Origin: Streptomyces prunicolor NBRC 13075
Lineage (GTDB): Bacteria; Actinomycetota; Actinomycetes; Streptomycetales; Streptomycetaceae
Direction of reading: 5' to 3'
Assembly (NCBI RefSeq): GCF_000367365.1
Contig: NZ_BARF01000147.1
Span: 1 to 35,161, forward strand
DNA: 35,161 nt
The notes under the pieces were generated by a model. The model saw nothing but the letters and a program-made list of their open reading frames with translations, made no database searches and was not told where the DNA came from. This document shows positions 14,815 to 22,290 of this stretch, one piece after another (positions within the stretch are counted from its first letter, which is position 1; every line of letters begins with the position of its first letter). Position numbers and translations under genes: made by a program.

Positions 14815-16203
14815 ATGGCAACAACGGACTTCCCGACGTCCGTCTCCTACAGGGAGGTGACGGGCCGTCACGGCCGCGTGTACCGCATCGGTGAATCCGA
14901 TGTCGACCTCATGGGCCGGGCGCGCAAGTGGATGGTCGTCCTGCCCTGGGTGGGCATGATGGGCATCAGTTCCGCCGAGTACGCGTTCACGTCGGCGGAG
15001 GAAACGCTCCACGACGCGCATCTGTGGAGCAGTGGACACATCTTCTGGCTGATGGGTGTCTGGGTGTTCTTCCAGGCGGCCGTGGCCTTCCCGGCCGGGC
15101 AGTTGCGGGAGAGCGGCAGACTCCCGGCCCGTACGGCCATGTTGATCGGCGCGCTCGGCACCCTGCTGGGCTATCTGGCGCTCGCGTTCGCGCCGAACGT
15201 GCTCGTCGCCTACTTCGGCTTCGGTATGTGCAGCGGTATCGGCGCCGGTCTTGTGTATGCAACGTGCGTGAACATGGTCGGCAAGTGGTATCCGGAGCGC
15301 AAGGGCGGCAAGACGGGCTTCGTGAACGGCGGATTCGCCTACGGGTCGGTGCCGTTCGTGTTCCTCTTCACCTCCGTGCTCGACCTCGGCAACTACAAGG
15401 TGCTGCTGAGCCTGGTCGGCGTAGGCCTGTGTCTGGTGGTGGCCTCGGCGGGCTGGTTCTTCCGCGATCCGCCGAAGAACTGGTGGCCCGCGCACGTCGA
15501 TCCGCTCACAGCGGCCCAAGACCCCAGGATCCGGCGGGCGTTGGAGAAGAACCCGCCGGCCATCAAGCAGTACACACCCAAGGAGGCCGCCCGTACCCCC
15601 GTGCTCTGGATGATGTGGTTCTGTCTGCTGTGCACGGCCGGCATCAACATCTTCGGCATCGCCTTCCAGGTGCCGTTCGGCAAGGACATGGGCTTCGCGG
15701 GCGGGATCGTGGCCACGGCGATGTCCCTGAAGGCGATCGTGAACGGCACCGGGCGCGGTGTCATCGGCTGGATCTCCGACCGTTTCGGCCGCCGTCACAC
15801 GCTGATCATCGTGTGTCTGGTGCTGGGCACCGCGCAGTTCGGGGTGCTGGTCTCGGGCCAGATGGGCAGCATGCCGTTCTTCCTGTTCTGCTCCATGGTC
15901 TCGGGTTTCGGCGGCGGGGCGATCTTCCCGCTGTTCGCGGCCATGACGGCCGACTACTTCGGTGAGAACAACAACGCCAGCAACTACGGGATGGTCTACA
16001 GCTCGAAGCTGATCTCGGGGCTCGTCGGCTCCGGTCTGGGCGCGGTCGTCGTCGGTGAGTGGGACTACCACGGCGCGTTCGTCCTGGCCGGTTCCGTGGG
16101 CCTGGCCTCCGCGGTGCTGGCGCTCTTCCTCAAGGCTCCGGGCAGGCCCGACGCCCGGCGCATCGTGCCCAATCCGCACCCGCTCGGCGAGGAGATGGCG
16201 TGA
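14815..16203 (+). CDS. OFA-family MFS transporter (oxalate/formate antiporter-like), copy 1
   Basis: A 462-aa inner-membrane major-facilitator protein with about 12 helices and an unusual 36-residue cytoplasmic lead (SYREVTGRHGRVYRIGESDVD) shared with copy 2. Family marks are GAGLVYATCVNMVGKWYPERKGGKTG with the basic loop between helices 4 and 5, FRDPPKNWWP in the central loop, and GWISDRFGRRHTL in the loop after the middle helices, then DYFGENNNASNYGMVYSSKL. It probably exchanges oxalate for formate or another small carboxylate. AAGGGGC lies upstream of ATG 14815. A hairpin separates it from the ligase gene; copy 2 starts one base after its stop. TGTATGCAA (15254-15262) in LVYAT uses rare codons where copy 2 uses common ones. 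Confidence 0.88.
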   Translation: MATTDFPTSVSYREVTGRHGRVYRIGESDVDLMGRARKWMVVLPWVGMMGISSAEYAFTSAEETLHDAHLWSSGHIFWLMGVWVFFQAAVAFPAGQLRESGRLPARTAMLIGALGTLLGYLALAFAPNVLVAYFGFGMCSGIGAGLVYATCVNMVGKWYPERKGGKTGFVNGGFAYGSVPFVFLFTSVLDLGNYKVLLSLVGVGLCLVVASAGWFFRDPPKNWWPAHVDPLTAAQDPRIRRALEKNPPAIKQYTPKEAARTPVLWMMWFCLLCTAGINIFGIAFQVPFGKDMGFAGGIVATAMSLKAIVNGTGRGVIGWISDRFGRRHTLIIVCLVLGTAQFGVLVSGQMGSMPFFLFCSMVSGFGGGAIFPLFAAMTADYFGENNNASNYGMVYSSKLISGLVGSGLGAVVVGEWDYHGAFVLAGSVGLASAVLALFLKAPGRPDARRIVPNPHPLGEEMA

Positions 16204-16204
16204 C

Positions 16205-17602
16205 ATGACCGCAGATCCCATCACCACGAACGAATCCGGCGCCGCGAACCGTCCCTACCGTGAAGTGACCGACGCCCACGGCCGCGTCTACCGCGTCGGC
16301 GAGACCGACCGCGACATCCTCGGCCACTCACGCAAAATCATGATCTACCTGCCATGGATAGCCATGATGGCGATCAGTGTCTTCGAGTACGCGTACGGCT
16401 CCGCGGAGGACACCCTGTCCAGCGCGCACGGCTGGACGCAGAGCAACACCTTCTGGATCCTGAGCATTTGGGTCTTCTTCCAGGCCGGCATCGCCTTCCC
16501 GGCGGGCTGGATGCGGGAGAAGGGCATCCTGTCGGCCCGTAGGGCGATGTACATCGGCTCCGTGCTCTGCGTCATCGGATTCCTCGCCCTGTCCCACCTG
16601 GACAACGTGTGGCTGGCGATCATCGGCTTCGGCGTGATCGGCGGCGTCGGCGCCGGGCTGGTCTACGCGACCTGCATCAACATGGTCGGCAAGTGGTTCC
16701 CCGAACGGCGGGGCGCCCGCACCGGGTTCGTCAACGGCGGCTTCGCGTACGGCTCGCTGCCGTTCATCTTCATCTTCAACTACGCCTTCGACACCGGGAA
16801 TTACCACCGGGTCCTGGATCTGATCGGCTGTTACATCCTGATCGTGGTGTTCGGGTGCGCGTTCTTCTTCAAGGACCCGCCGAAGAACTGGTGGCCCGCC
16901 GACATCGACCCGCTGACCTACGGCGGCAGCGGCAAAAGCGCGACGAGCCTCGCCAAGAACCCCCCTGCTGTACGGCAGTTCACGCCCAAGGAGGCCATCC
17001 GTACCGGCATGCTGCCGCTGATGTGGCTGTCCATCGTGCTGACCGCCGGGGTGTCGATCTTCGGGATCTCCTTCCAGGTCGACTTCGCGAAGGATGTCGG
17101 TTTCGGCCCGTTGGTGGCGGCCTCCTCGATGGGCATCATGGCTGTCATCAACGGCATCGGCCGCGCGGTCGTGGGCTGGCTGTCCGACCTGTGGGGCCGC
17201 AAACTCACCCTGGTCTTCGTCATCTTGGTCCTGGGCCTGGCCCAGTTCGGCGTGATCTGGGCCGGGCATCTGCGCAGCGAGTGGCTGTTCCTGTTCTTCG
17301 CCTTCCTCTCCGGCTTCGGCGGCGGCGCGTTCTACCCGATGTTCGCCGCGCTGACCCCGGACTACTTCGGCGAGAACTTCAACGCCACCAACTACGGCCT
17401 GGTGTACAGCGGCAAGCTCGTCAGCGGCCTGTTCGGCGGCGGCCTCGGCTCGATGGTGGTGGCGGCCTGGGGCTACAACGGCGCGTACGCGCTGGCGGGC
17501 GGCGTCTCGATGGTGGCGGCGGCGATCGCGTTGCTGCTACGTCAACCCGGGCGCGGGGACAGGGAGTTGGCCCAGGTTCCCCAACCACAGCCTGCTGCCT
17601 GA
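16205..17602 (+). CDS. OFA-family MFS transporter, copy 2
   Basis: A 465-aa paralogue of the preceding protein, with the same N-terminal motif RPYREVTDAHGRVYRVGETDRD and the same landmarks: GAGLVYATCINMVGKWFPERRGARTG, FKDPPKNWWPADIDPLTYG, GWLSDLWGRKLTL and DYFGENFNATNYGLVYSGKLVSG. About 12 membrane helices are predicted. The start ATG 16205 lies one base after the copy 1 stop, with GAGGAG inside the end of copy 1, so translation is coupled. The two may form a heteromer, or differ in substrate (oxalate against formate). A strong bidirectional hairpin ends the operon at 17640-17669. Confidence 0.88.
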   Translation: MTADPITTNESGAANRPYREVTDAHGRVYRVGETDRDILGHSRKIMIYLPWIAMMAISVFEYAYGSAEDTLSSAHGWTQSNTFWILSIWVFFQAGIAFPAGWMREKGILSARRAMYIGSVLCVIGFLALSHLDNVWLAIIGFGVIGGVGAGLVYATCINMVGKWFPERRGARTGFVNGGFAYGSLPFIFIFNYAFDTGNYHRVLDLIGCYILIVVFGCAFFFKDPPKNWWPADIDPLTYGGSGKSATSLAKNPPAVRQFTPKEAIRTGMLPLMWLSIVLTAGVSIFGISFQVDFAKDVGFGPLVAASSMGIMAVINGIGRAVVGWLSDLWGRKLTLVFVILVLGLAQFGVIWAGHLRSEWLFLFFAFLSGFGGGAFYPMFAALTPDYFGENFNATNYGLVYSGKLVSGLFGGGLGSMVVAAWGYNGAYALAGGVSMVAAAIALLLRQPGRGDRELAQVPQPQPAA

Positions 17603-17639
17603 CAGTTCGGACGACGCGGTCGCAGACCTGGACACGCCT

Positions 17640-17669
17640 GATGGCCCTCCCCGGGACGGGAGGGCCATC
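17640..17669 (+). terminator. Bidirectional hairpin terminator between OFA copy 2 and gntR
   Basis: GATGGCCCTCCC pairs perfectly with GGGAGGGCCATC over a CGGGAC loop (12-bp stem), followed by GCCTTCGTGTCT. It lies midway between the converging transporter and regulator genes and would serve both. No long T-run is present, as is usual in Streptomyces. Confidence 0.8.
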
Positions 17670-17708
17670 GCCTTCGTGTCTGTCGGTGCGTCAGGAGGAC
17701 TGTGCAGC

Positions 17709-18386
17709 TCAGGACTTGTCGCGCTCGTGATACGACCGCCGGGTGTGCTCGGTGTGTTCGCGCATCAGCAGGCCGGCGCGCAGCTCGTCGCGGGCGGCGA
17801 TCGCGTCGATCAGGAGGCGGTGCTCGACCCAGGACGTCAGGCCGCGCTGACGGGCCACCGGCGTGTAGTACCAGCGGACCCGGCGGTCGACCTGCGCGGC
17901 GAGTTCGGCGAGGACGGCGTTACCGGCGAGCTCCATGATCTTCGCGTGGAAGCGGGCGTTCATGGCGACGGCGGCGTCCACGTCATCGGCGTCGACGGCG
18001 CGCTCGCCCTCCGTGCACAGCTCCTCCAGGACGGCGATGCCCGCCTTGCCCGCGTGGACGGCGGCGAGCCGGGCGGCCTCGGCCTCCAACAGCGTGCGTA
18101 CGGTGAGGAGTTGGTCGGCCTCGGCCTCCGTCGGCTCGTGCACGAACGCGCCCTGGGCGGGCCGTAGATCGACCCAGCCCTCGGTGTTGAGCCGCTGCAA
18201 CGCCTCCCGCACCGGCTGGCGTGACACCCCCAGGTGCCCGGCAAGTTCGCTCTCGACGAGATGCTGGCCGGGCCGCAGGGCGCGCGTGGTGATGAGTTCC
18301 AGCAGCGCCTCGTAGACGCGGTCACGCAGCGGGCCCGGGCGTTCGAGCTTGGGCACCGCCCCCTGCGGCAGTCCTTGCGACAACAT
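17709..18386 (-). CDS. GntR-family regulator, FadR subfamily (FCD domain)
   Basis: A 225-aa regulator. Residues about 18-85 are the winged helix: LRDRVYEALLELITTRALRPGQHLVESELAGHLGVSRQPVREALQRL, the GntR signature with recognition helix SRQPVREAL. The rest is an all-helical FCD ligand domain with MNARFHAKIMELAGN and EHRLLIDAIAARD, including the histidines that often bind a metal and a carboxylate ligand. ATG 18386 is chosen over upstream frames because AGGAGGGGG lies 6 nt before it. The effector is probably oxalate, oxalyl-CoA or a related acid, inferred from position inside the locus. Repeats in its promoter suggest self-regulation. Confidence 0.92.
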   Translation of the reverse strand: MLSQGLPQGAVPKLERPGPLRDRVYEALLELITTRALRPGQHLVESELAGHLGVSRQPVREALQRLNTEGWVDLRPAQGAFVHEPTEAEADQLLTVRTLLEAEAARLAAVHAGKAGIAVLEELCTEGERAVDADDVDAAVAMNARFHAKIMELAGNAVLAELAAQVDRRVRWYYTPVARQRGLTSWVEHRLLIDAIAARDELRAGLLMREHTEHTRRSYHERDKS

Positions 18387-18430
18387 CGCGGTCCCCCTCC
18401 TGGGAATCACCGGCATTTTGTACACAGCGG

Positions 18431-18504
18431 ACAGTAGACAGTAGTCAGTGGCCGTACGACCAAGTATCGATTGTCTTTCGTCTACAGTCTACGGCGCACA
18501 GTAG
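18431..18504 (-). promoter_or_regulatory. gntR promoter region with repeated operator-like words
   Basis: ACAGTAG occurs in tandem at 18431-18437 and 18438-18444 and again at 18498-18504. TCTTTCGTCTACAGTC at 18474-18489 matches the words upstream of the 9.6-kb and 24-kb genes (common core TTCGTCKAC). On the minus strand TAGACT and GATACT, 17 nt apart, are a weak -35/-10 pair. The gap 18387-18564 holds no gene. Confidence 0.5.
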
Positions 18505-18564
18505 CCAGAGGGCGCGGGAGTCGACCTCGTCACATCCGGAGCGATATTCATGCGTGTGCGCAGG

Positions 18565-19503
18565 TCATGGGCACCGGACGACCTGGCCGGCGTAGGACAG
18601 ATTGCCGCCGAAGCCGAACAGCAGGACGGGGTCGCCGGTGCGGACGGCACCTTGTTCGACGAGTTTCGAGAACGCGAGCGGGATGCTGGCGGCCGAGGTG
18701 TTGCCCGATTGGACGACATCGCGGGCGACGACCGCGTTGACGGCGCCGATCTTCTCGGCGAGGGGCTCGATGATGCGCAGGTTCGCCTGGTGGAGGACGA
18801 CGCCGGCGAGGTCGGCGGGTGTCAGGCCGGCCTTCTCGCAGGCCTTGCGGGCGATGGGCGGGAGCTGGGTGGTGGCCCAGCGGTAGACGCTCTGGCCCTC
18901 CTGCGCGAACCGCGGGGGCGTGCCCTCGATCCGTACCGCGTGCCCCATCTCGGGCACGGAACCCCACAGCACCGGTCCGATGCCGGGTTCGTCGGAGGCC
19001 TCGACGACGGCGGCCCCCGCTCCGTCACCGACGAGGACGCAGGTCGTACGGTCGGTCCAGTCGGTGACCTCGGACATCTTGTCGGCGCCGATGACCAGGG
19101 CCCGGGTGGCCGCTCCCGCGCGGACGGTGTGGTCGGCGGTGGCCAGGGCGTGGGTGAAGCCGGCGCACACGACGTTGATGTCCATGGCCGCGGGCGACGG
19201 GATGCCGAGGCGGGCGGCGACGCGGGCGGCCATGTTCGGGGAGCGGTCGATGGCCGTAGAAGTGGCGACGAGGACCAGGTCGATGTCCCCGGGCGTCAGG
19301 CCCGCGGCGGCGAGGGCCTTGGCGGCGGCGTGCGCGGCCAGCTCGTCGACGGGTTCGTCGGGCCCGGCGATGTGGCGGGTCTTGATGCCCACGCGAGAGG
19401 TGATCCACTCGTGACTCGTGTCGACCATGCCCGCCAGGTCCTCGTTGGTGAGTACCTTGGCGGGCTGGTAGTGGCCGACGGCGGCGATCCGCGTGCCGTT
19501 CAT
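18565..19503 (-). CDS. Beta-ketoacyl-ACP synthase III-like protein (FabH family)
   Basis: A 312-aa thiolase-fold condensing enzyme. The complete Cys-His-Asn triad is present: C113 in DINVVCAGFTHAL, H238 in VVLHQANLRI and N268 in SGNTSAASIP. GDGAGAAVVE and the C-terminal LLFGFGGNLSYAG are also typical of FabH. GAGGGGG precedes ATG 19503. It stands alone: no acyl carrier protein, reductase or malonyl enzymes accompany it, so a fatty-acid or polyketide role is not supported locally. It lies between gntR and the third OFA transporter on the same strand. It could join CoA-activated short acids or be a passenger. The family is sure; the role is unknown. Confidence 0.88.
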   Translation of the reverse strand: MNGTRIAAVGHYQPAKVLTNEDLAGMVDTSHEWITSRVGIKTRHIAGPDEPVDELAAHAAAKALAAAGLTPGDIDLVLVATSTAIDRSPNMAARVAARLGIPSPAAMDINVVCAGFTHALATADHTVRAGAATRALVIGADKMSEVTDWTDRTTCVLVGDGAGAAVVEASDEPGIGPVLWGSVPEMGHAVRIEGTPPRFAQEGQSVYRWATTQLPPIARKACEKAGLTPADLAGVVLHQANLRIIEPLAEKIGAVNAVVARDVVQSGNTSAASIPLAFSKLVEQGAVRTGDPVLLFGFGGNLSYAGQVVRCP

Positions 19504-19652
19504 GGGTGGTCCCCCTCGTTGCCTTGGGTAGCGGGATCCACCAGTCTTGCCAGTGACTCGCGGGTACGACGGCAGGTGATGCCACAGGAAACTACCGTCC
19601 AGGTTGTCGGCTTCTGTCATCCATCCTGTGATTGACGGTGTCGCCCGAACAT

Positions 19653-19787
19653 TCAGCCGGTGAACAGCTGCTTCGCCTTGAGGACGAGTTCGTACAGGCC
19701 GTACACGAGTGGTGCGCCCACCCAGAGCCAGGCGAAGGCGATGAGCGGCCGTCGGTCAGGCGGACTCTGACTGCTGTCGTTCGACAT
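19653..19787 (-). CDS. Small subunit of the OFA/MFS transporter
   Basis: A 44-aa protein, MSNDSSQSPPDRRPLIAFAW then a single membrane helix (about 14-33, through LWVGAPLVYGLYELVLKA) and KQLFTG. It matches the recalled 'MFS transporter small subunit' that accompanies OFA transporters. Its ATG 19787 lies inside the last codons of the transporter gene (32-nt overlap, different frame), so translation is coupled and stoichiometric assembly is likely. GAGGGAGG lies upstream in the transporter's coding end. Neither of the other two OFA genes in the window has such a partner. Confidence 0.78.
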   Translation of the reverse strand: MSNDSSQSPPDRRPLIAFAWLWVGAPLVYGLYELVLKAKQLFTG

Positions 19788-21117
19788 CGGCGGCCTCCCT
19801 CGGGGCGGGGATGTGGTGGCGGGCGTTGACGGGGCGGACGAGTTCGTTGGCGACGAAGCCGATGACGAGCAGCCCGATCATGATGATGAAGGAGGTGTTG
19901 TAGAGGGAGGCGCCGTGTTTTCCGGCGTCCTTCTGGTGGTCGGCGATCCAGTTCACGATCAGCGGTCCGAGGACACCGGCCAGGGACCAGGCGGTGAGCA
20001 GCCGGCCGTGGATCGCGCCGACCTGGTAGGTCCCGAAGAGGTCCTTCAGGTAGGCGGGCACGGTCGCGAAGCCGCCGCCGTAGAAGGAGAGGATGACCAG
20101 CGCGCACAGGATGAACAGCGGTTTCGAGGAGTCGCCGAAGAGTGCGATGAGCGCGTACATGACCGCGCCGACGCCGAGGTAGACGCGGTAGATGTTCTTG
20201 CGTCCGATCAGGTCGGAGGTCGAGGACCAGCCGATACGGCCGGCCATGTTGGCCGCGGAGAGCAGCGCGACGAAGCCGGCGGCGGCCGACACCGTGACGG
20301 GGGTGGAGGTGTCCGCGAAGAAGTCCGTGATCATCGGGGCGGCCTTCTCCAGGATGCCGATGCCCGCGGTCACGTTCATGCACAGGACGACCCACAGGCA
20401 CCAGAACTGGGGGGTGCGTACGGCGCTGTTCGCCGAAACCTGCACGCCGGAGAGGACGCTGGGCGCGTTCGCTGCGTCCTTGGCCTCGTCCTTGTCTTCG
20501 CCCTTGGGGCCCTCCGTGCGTGGCACCCGCACGAGCAGCACGCCGAGGGTCATGAAGACTGCATACGAAAGACCGAGTACAAGAAACGACTGGGCGATGC
20601 CGGTGTTGTCGGAGCCGAACGACTTCAGCATCTGGGCCGACCACGGGGAGGCGATGAGCGCGCCGCCGCCGAAGCCCATGATGGCGATGCCGGTGGCCAT
20701 GCCGGGCCGGTCGGGGAACCACTTGATCAGGGTCGAGACCGGTGAGATGTAGCCGATGCCGAGGCCTATCCCGCCGACGAAGCCGTAGCCGAGGACGATC
20801 AGCCAGAACTGCTTCGTCTCCGCGCCCAGTGCGGAGATCAGGAAGCCGGAGGAGAAGCAGACGAGGGCGACGGTCATCGCCCAGCGCGGCCCGTTGCGTT
20901 CGACGAGGGTGCCGCCGAACGCGGCCGACAGGCCGAGCATGACGATGGCGAGCTGGAAGGGCAGCGCGCTCTGCGTGCCGCTGAGGTTGAGTGAGGATTC
21001 GAGCGGCGGCTTGAAGACGCTCCAGGCGTAGGCCTGGCCGATGGAGAGGTGCACCGAGAGAGCGGCGGGCGGAACCAGCCAGCGGCTCCACGCCGGGGGT
21101 GCGACTGGGGGACTCAT
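19756..21117 (-). CDS. OFA-family MFS transporter, copy 3
   Basis: A 453-aa 12-helix major-facilitator protein of the classical OFA type (SIGQAYAWSVFKPPLESSL; GGIGLGIGYISPVSTLIKWFPDRPGMATG; WSSTSDLIGRKNIYR; SFYGGGFATVPAYLKDLFGTYQVGAIHGRLLTAWS). It is predicted to exchange oxalate, formate or similar acids across the membrane. A hydrophilic central loop (about 205-225) is rich in Lys, Asp and Glu. ATG 21117 has no good Shine-Dalgarno; TACCGT 8 nt upstream could be a -10 box of a leaderless transcript. It overlaps the small-subunit gene at its 3' end. A run of rare codons lies at about 20556-20585 around an operator-like word. Confidence 0.87.
   Translation of the reverse strand: MSPPVAPPAWSRWLVPPAALSVHLSIGQAYAWSVFKPPLESSLNLSGTQSALPFQLAIVMLGLSAAFGGTLVERNGPRWAMTVALVCFSSGFLISALGAETKQFWLIVLGYGFVGGIGLGIGYISPVSTLIKWFPDRPGMATGIAIMGFGGGALIASPWSAQMLKSFGSDNTGIAQSFLVLGLSYAVFMTLGVLLVRVPRTEGPKGEDKDEAKDAANAPSVLSGVQVSANSAVRTPQFWCLWVVLCMNVTAGIGILEKAAPMITDFFADTSTPVTVSAAAGFVALLSAANMAGRIGWSSTSDLIGRKNIYRVYLGVGAVMYALIALFGDSSKPLFILCALVILSFYGGGFATVPAYLKDLFGTYQVGAIHGRLLTAWSLAGVLGPLIVNWIADHQKDAGKHGASLYNTSFIIMIGLLVIGFVANELVRPVNARHHIPAPREAADVERQQSESA
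20557..20572 (-). promoter_or_regulatory. Operator-like word inside OFA copy 3
   Basis: Read on the minus strand, TCTTTCGTATGCAGTC matches the gntR upstream word TCTTTCGTCTACAGTC at 14 of 16 positions. The coding strand here uses CTT, GTA, CTT, TAT and GCA codons in a row, unlike the surrounding gene. Intragenic regulator binding is inferred. Confidence 0.35.
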
Positions 21118-21169
21118 GATCCCGGACGGTAGGGAGTGGCAAGGGAGTTGAGAAGGCGGCGCGTCGACC

Positions 21170-21189
21170 GTATGCGATGAGCGGTATGC
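21170..21189 (-). repeat. Direct GCATAC repeats upstream of OFA copy 3
   Basis: GTATGC occurs at 21170-21175 and 21184-21189, one helical turn and a half apart (14 bp), 53-72 bp upstream of ATG 21117. The word is the half-site seen at 9562-9570 and within frc. This is a candidate regulator site for the transporter promoter. Confidence 0.4.
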
Positions 21190-21249
21190 AGAGTGCGCCG
21201 AACGGTCGCCGCGGAGTCGCTGTGCCTGTTGTCGTACGAGGGGCGGGCC

Positions 21250-21485
21250 TCAGCTCCGGACGGACTGCGCGATGCGCTGCGCGGCCTGGGCGGGGGTGAG
21301 GTGTGTGGTGTCGACGACCTCGGCTTCACGGTGCAGCCAGGTGCGGGCCGCCTCGGCGTGCTGTCCATCAGTGTCACACCGAGCTGCTCGGCGTCGAACA
21401 CCCGCGATTCCGGGAGCAGTTGCTGCACGAGCGGACCGGTGGTCGTCCTGCCCGCGCCGTGGGTGCCGTTGAGCCGTACGATCAT
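21250..21485 (-). pseudogene. Remnant of an ATP-binding (TmrB/AAA-like) protein gene with internal deletion
   Basis: From ATG 21485 the frame reads MIVRLNGTHGAGRTTTGPLV and continues to QLGVTLMD, the N-terminus of small P-loop kinases annotated as AAA or tunicamycin-resistance-like ATP-binding proteins. At about 21357-21366 the recognisable protein jumps frame: HAEAARTWLHREAEVVDTTH and then LTPAQAAQRIAQSVRS follow in another frame and end at 21250. These are the family's C-terminal residues, so the middle (about 100 residues in the intact family, from memory) is missing. The Walker A lysine is also replaced (GAGRTT for GAGKTT). It is therefore a non-functional relic. Its promoter palindrome at 21533-21551 remains. 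Confidence 0.75.
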
Positions 21486-21532
21486 GGGCTCGACGCCGGC
21501 GCCGTTCACCCGTCCGTCCACAGTCTGCTGTA

Positions 21533-21551
21533 CACAGTCCTCCGCACTGTG
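21533..21551 (-). promoter_or_regulatory. Inverted repeat CACAGT/ACTGTG upstream of the pseudogene
   Basis: CACAGT (21533-21538) and ACTGTG (21546-21551) are separated by 7 nt and adjoin GTCGACGC. On the minus strand CGTCGACACAGT resembles CGTCGACACTGT upstream of the 24-kb reductase gene. It may be an old operator of the same regulator. Confidence 0.35.
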
Positions 21552-21571
21552 TCGACGCTCGATGGGTGGTC

Positions 21572-22243
21572 CTACTGGCGCGGGGTGTTGGCGGCGAGCA
21601 GTTCCCGCAGGAGTTCGACGATGAGATCGGGCTGTCCCACGAACGGGGAGTGGCCCGTCTGCCACTGGCGCGCATCGGTGCATCGCGAGGCCATCTTCCG
21701 CTGCAGGACGGGGTCGATGGCTCGGTCCTGTGCGCAGACGACGTAGGTGGAGGGAGTGCGCTTCCAGCTGTGGCGCTCCGGGATGCCGCGCCCGCAACCG
21801 GGGGCCTGTGTACGCAGCAGGTCGACCGCCCAGGCGGCGAGAGGTTCGGGACAGTCGCCGTAGAGGGTGTCGGCGGCCCGGTCGGGGTGCAGGCTGGTCG
21901 AGCCGTCGGGCTCGGGGTTGATCGCCTCCTTGAGCTGCGGGGAGGCACCACCCAGACCGGCCGCGCTCTCGCCGGCATCCGGCACGAAGGCCGCCAGATA
22001 GACCAGGTGCCCCACACCCCGCAGCCCGGTGATCACTGACCCGCCGTAGGAGTGACCGAGCACAATCGGAGGCTCCGGCAGCGAGTCGATGGCGGCCTGG
22101 ACCGCGGCCGTGTCAGCGGACAATGAGCCCTTGTGGAGCTCGGGAACGGCGACCTCAACTCCTGCGCTCCGCAAGCGTTCTGCCACCAGCTCGAAGTGTT
22201 CGGGACGGTGATACAGGCCATGGACGAGCACTACGGCGGCCAC
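21572..22243 (-). CDS. Alpha/beta-fold hydrolase (EstC-like)
   Basis: A 223-aa soluble hydrolase. MAAVVLVHGLYHRPEHFELV carries the oxyanion-hole HG; the nucleophile elbow is LGHSYGGSV (about S65); the acid is expected in VVCAQDRAIDPV; and the catalytic His is in TGHSPFVGQPD near the C-terminus. This layout is that of the EstC/salicylate-esterase-like and hydroxynitrile-lyase-like group, which acts on small esters or amides. GTG 22243 is chosen, with GAGGAG upstream. It lies 47 bp after the hydrolase-kinase fusion gene on the same strand, so the two probably form one transcript. Substrate is unknown. Confidence 0.85.
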   Translation of the reverse strand: MAAVVLVHGLYHRPEHFELVAERLRSAGVEVAVPELHKGSLSADTAAVQAAIDSLPEPPIVLGHSYGGSVITGLRGVGHLVYLAAFVPDAGESAAGLGGASPQLKEAINPEPDGSTSLHPDRAADTLYGDCPEPLAAWAVDLLRTQAPGCGRGIPERHSWKRTPSTYVVCAQDRAIDPVLQRKMASRCTDARQWQTGHSPFVGQPDLIVELLRELLAANTPRQ

Positions 22244-22290
22244 TGCGCACGTCTCCTCGGTTCGGTGTCGGACGAGTGGTCCAGGGCCGG

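Noticed and set aside
18565..19503. Start of a polyketide or fatty-acid gene cluster
   Set aside because: Only one condensing enzyme is present; no acyl carrier protein, acyltransferase or ketoreductase lies within the window.
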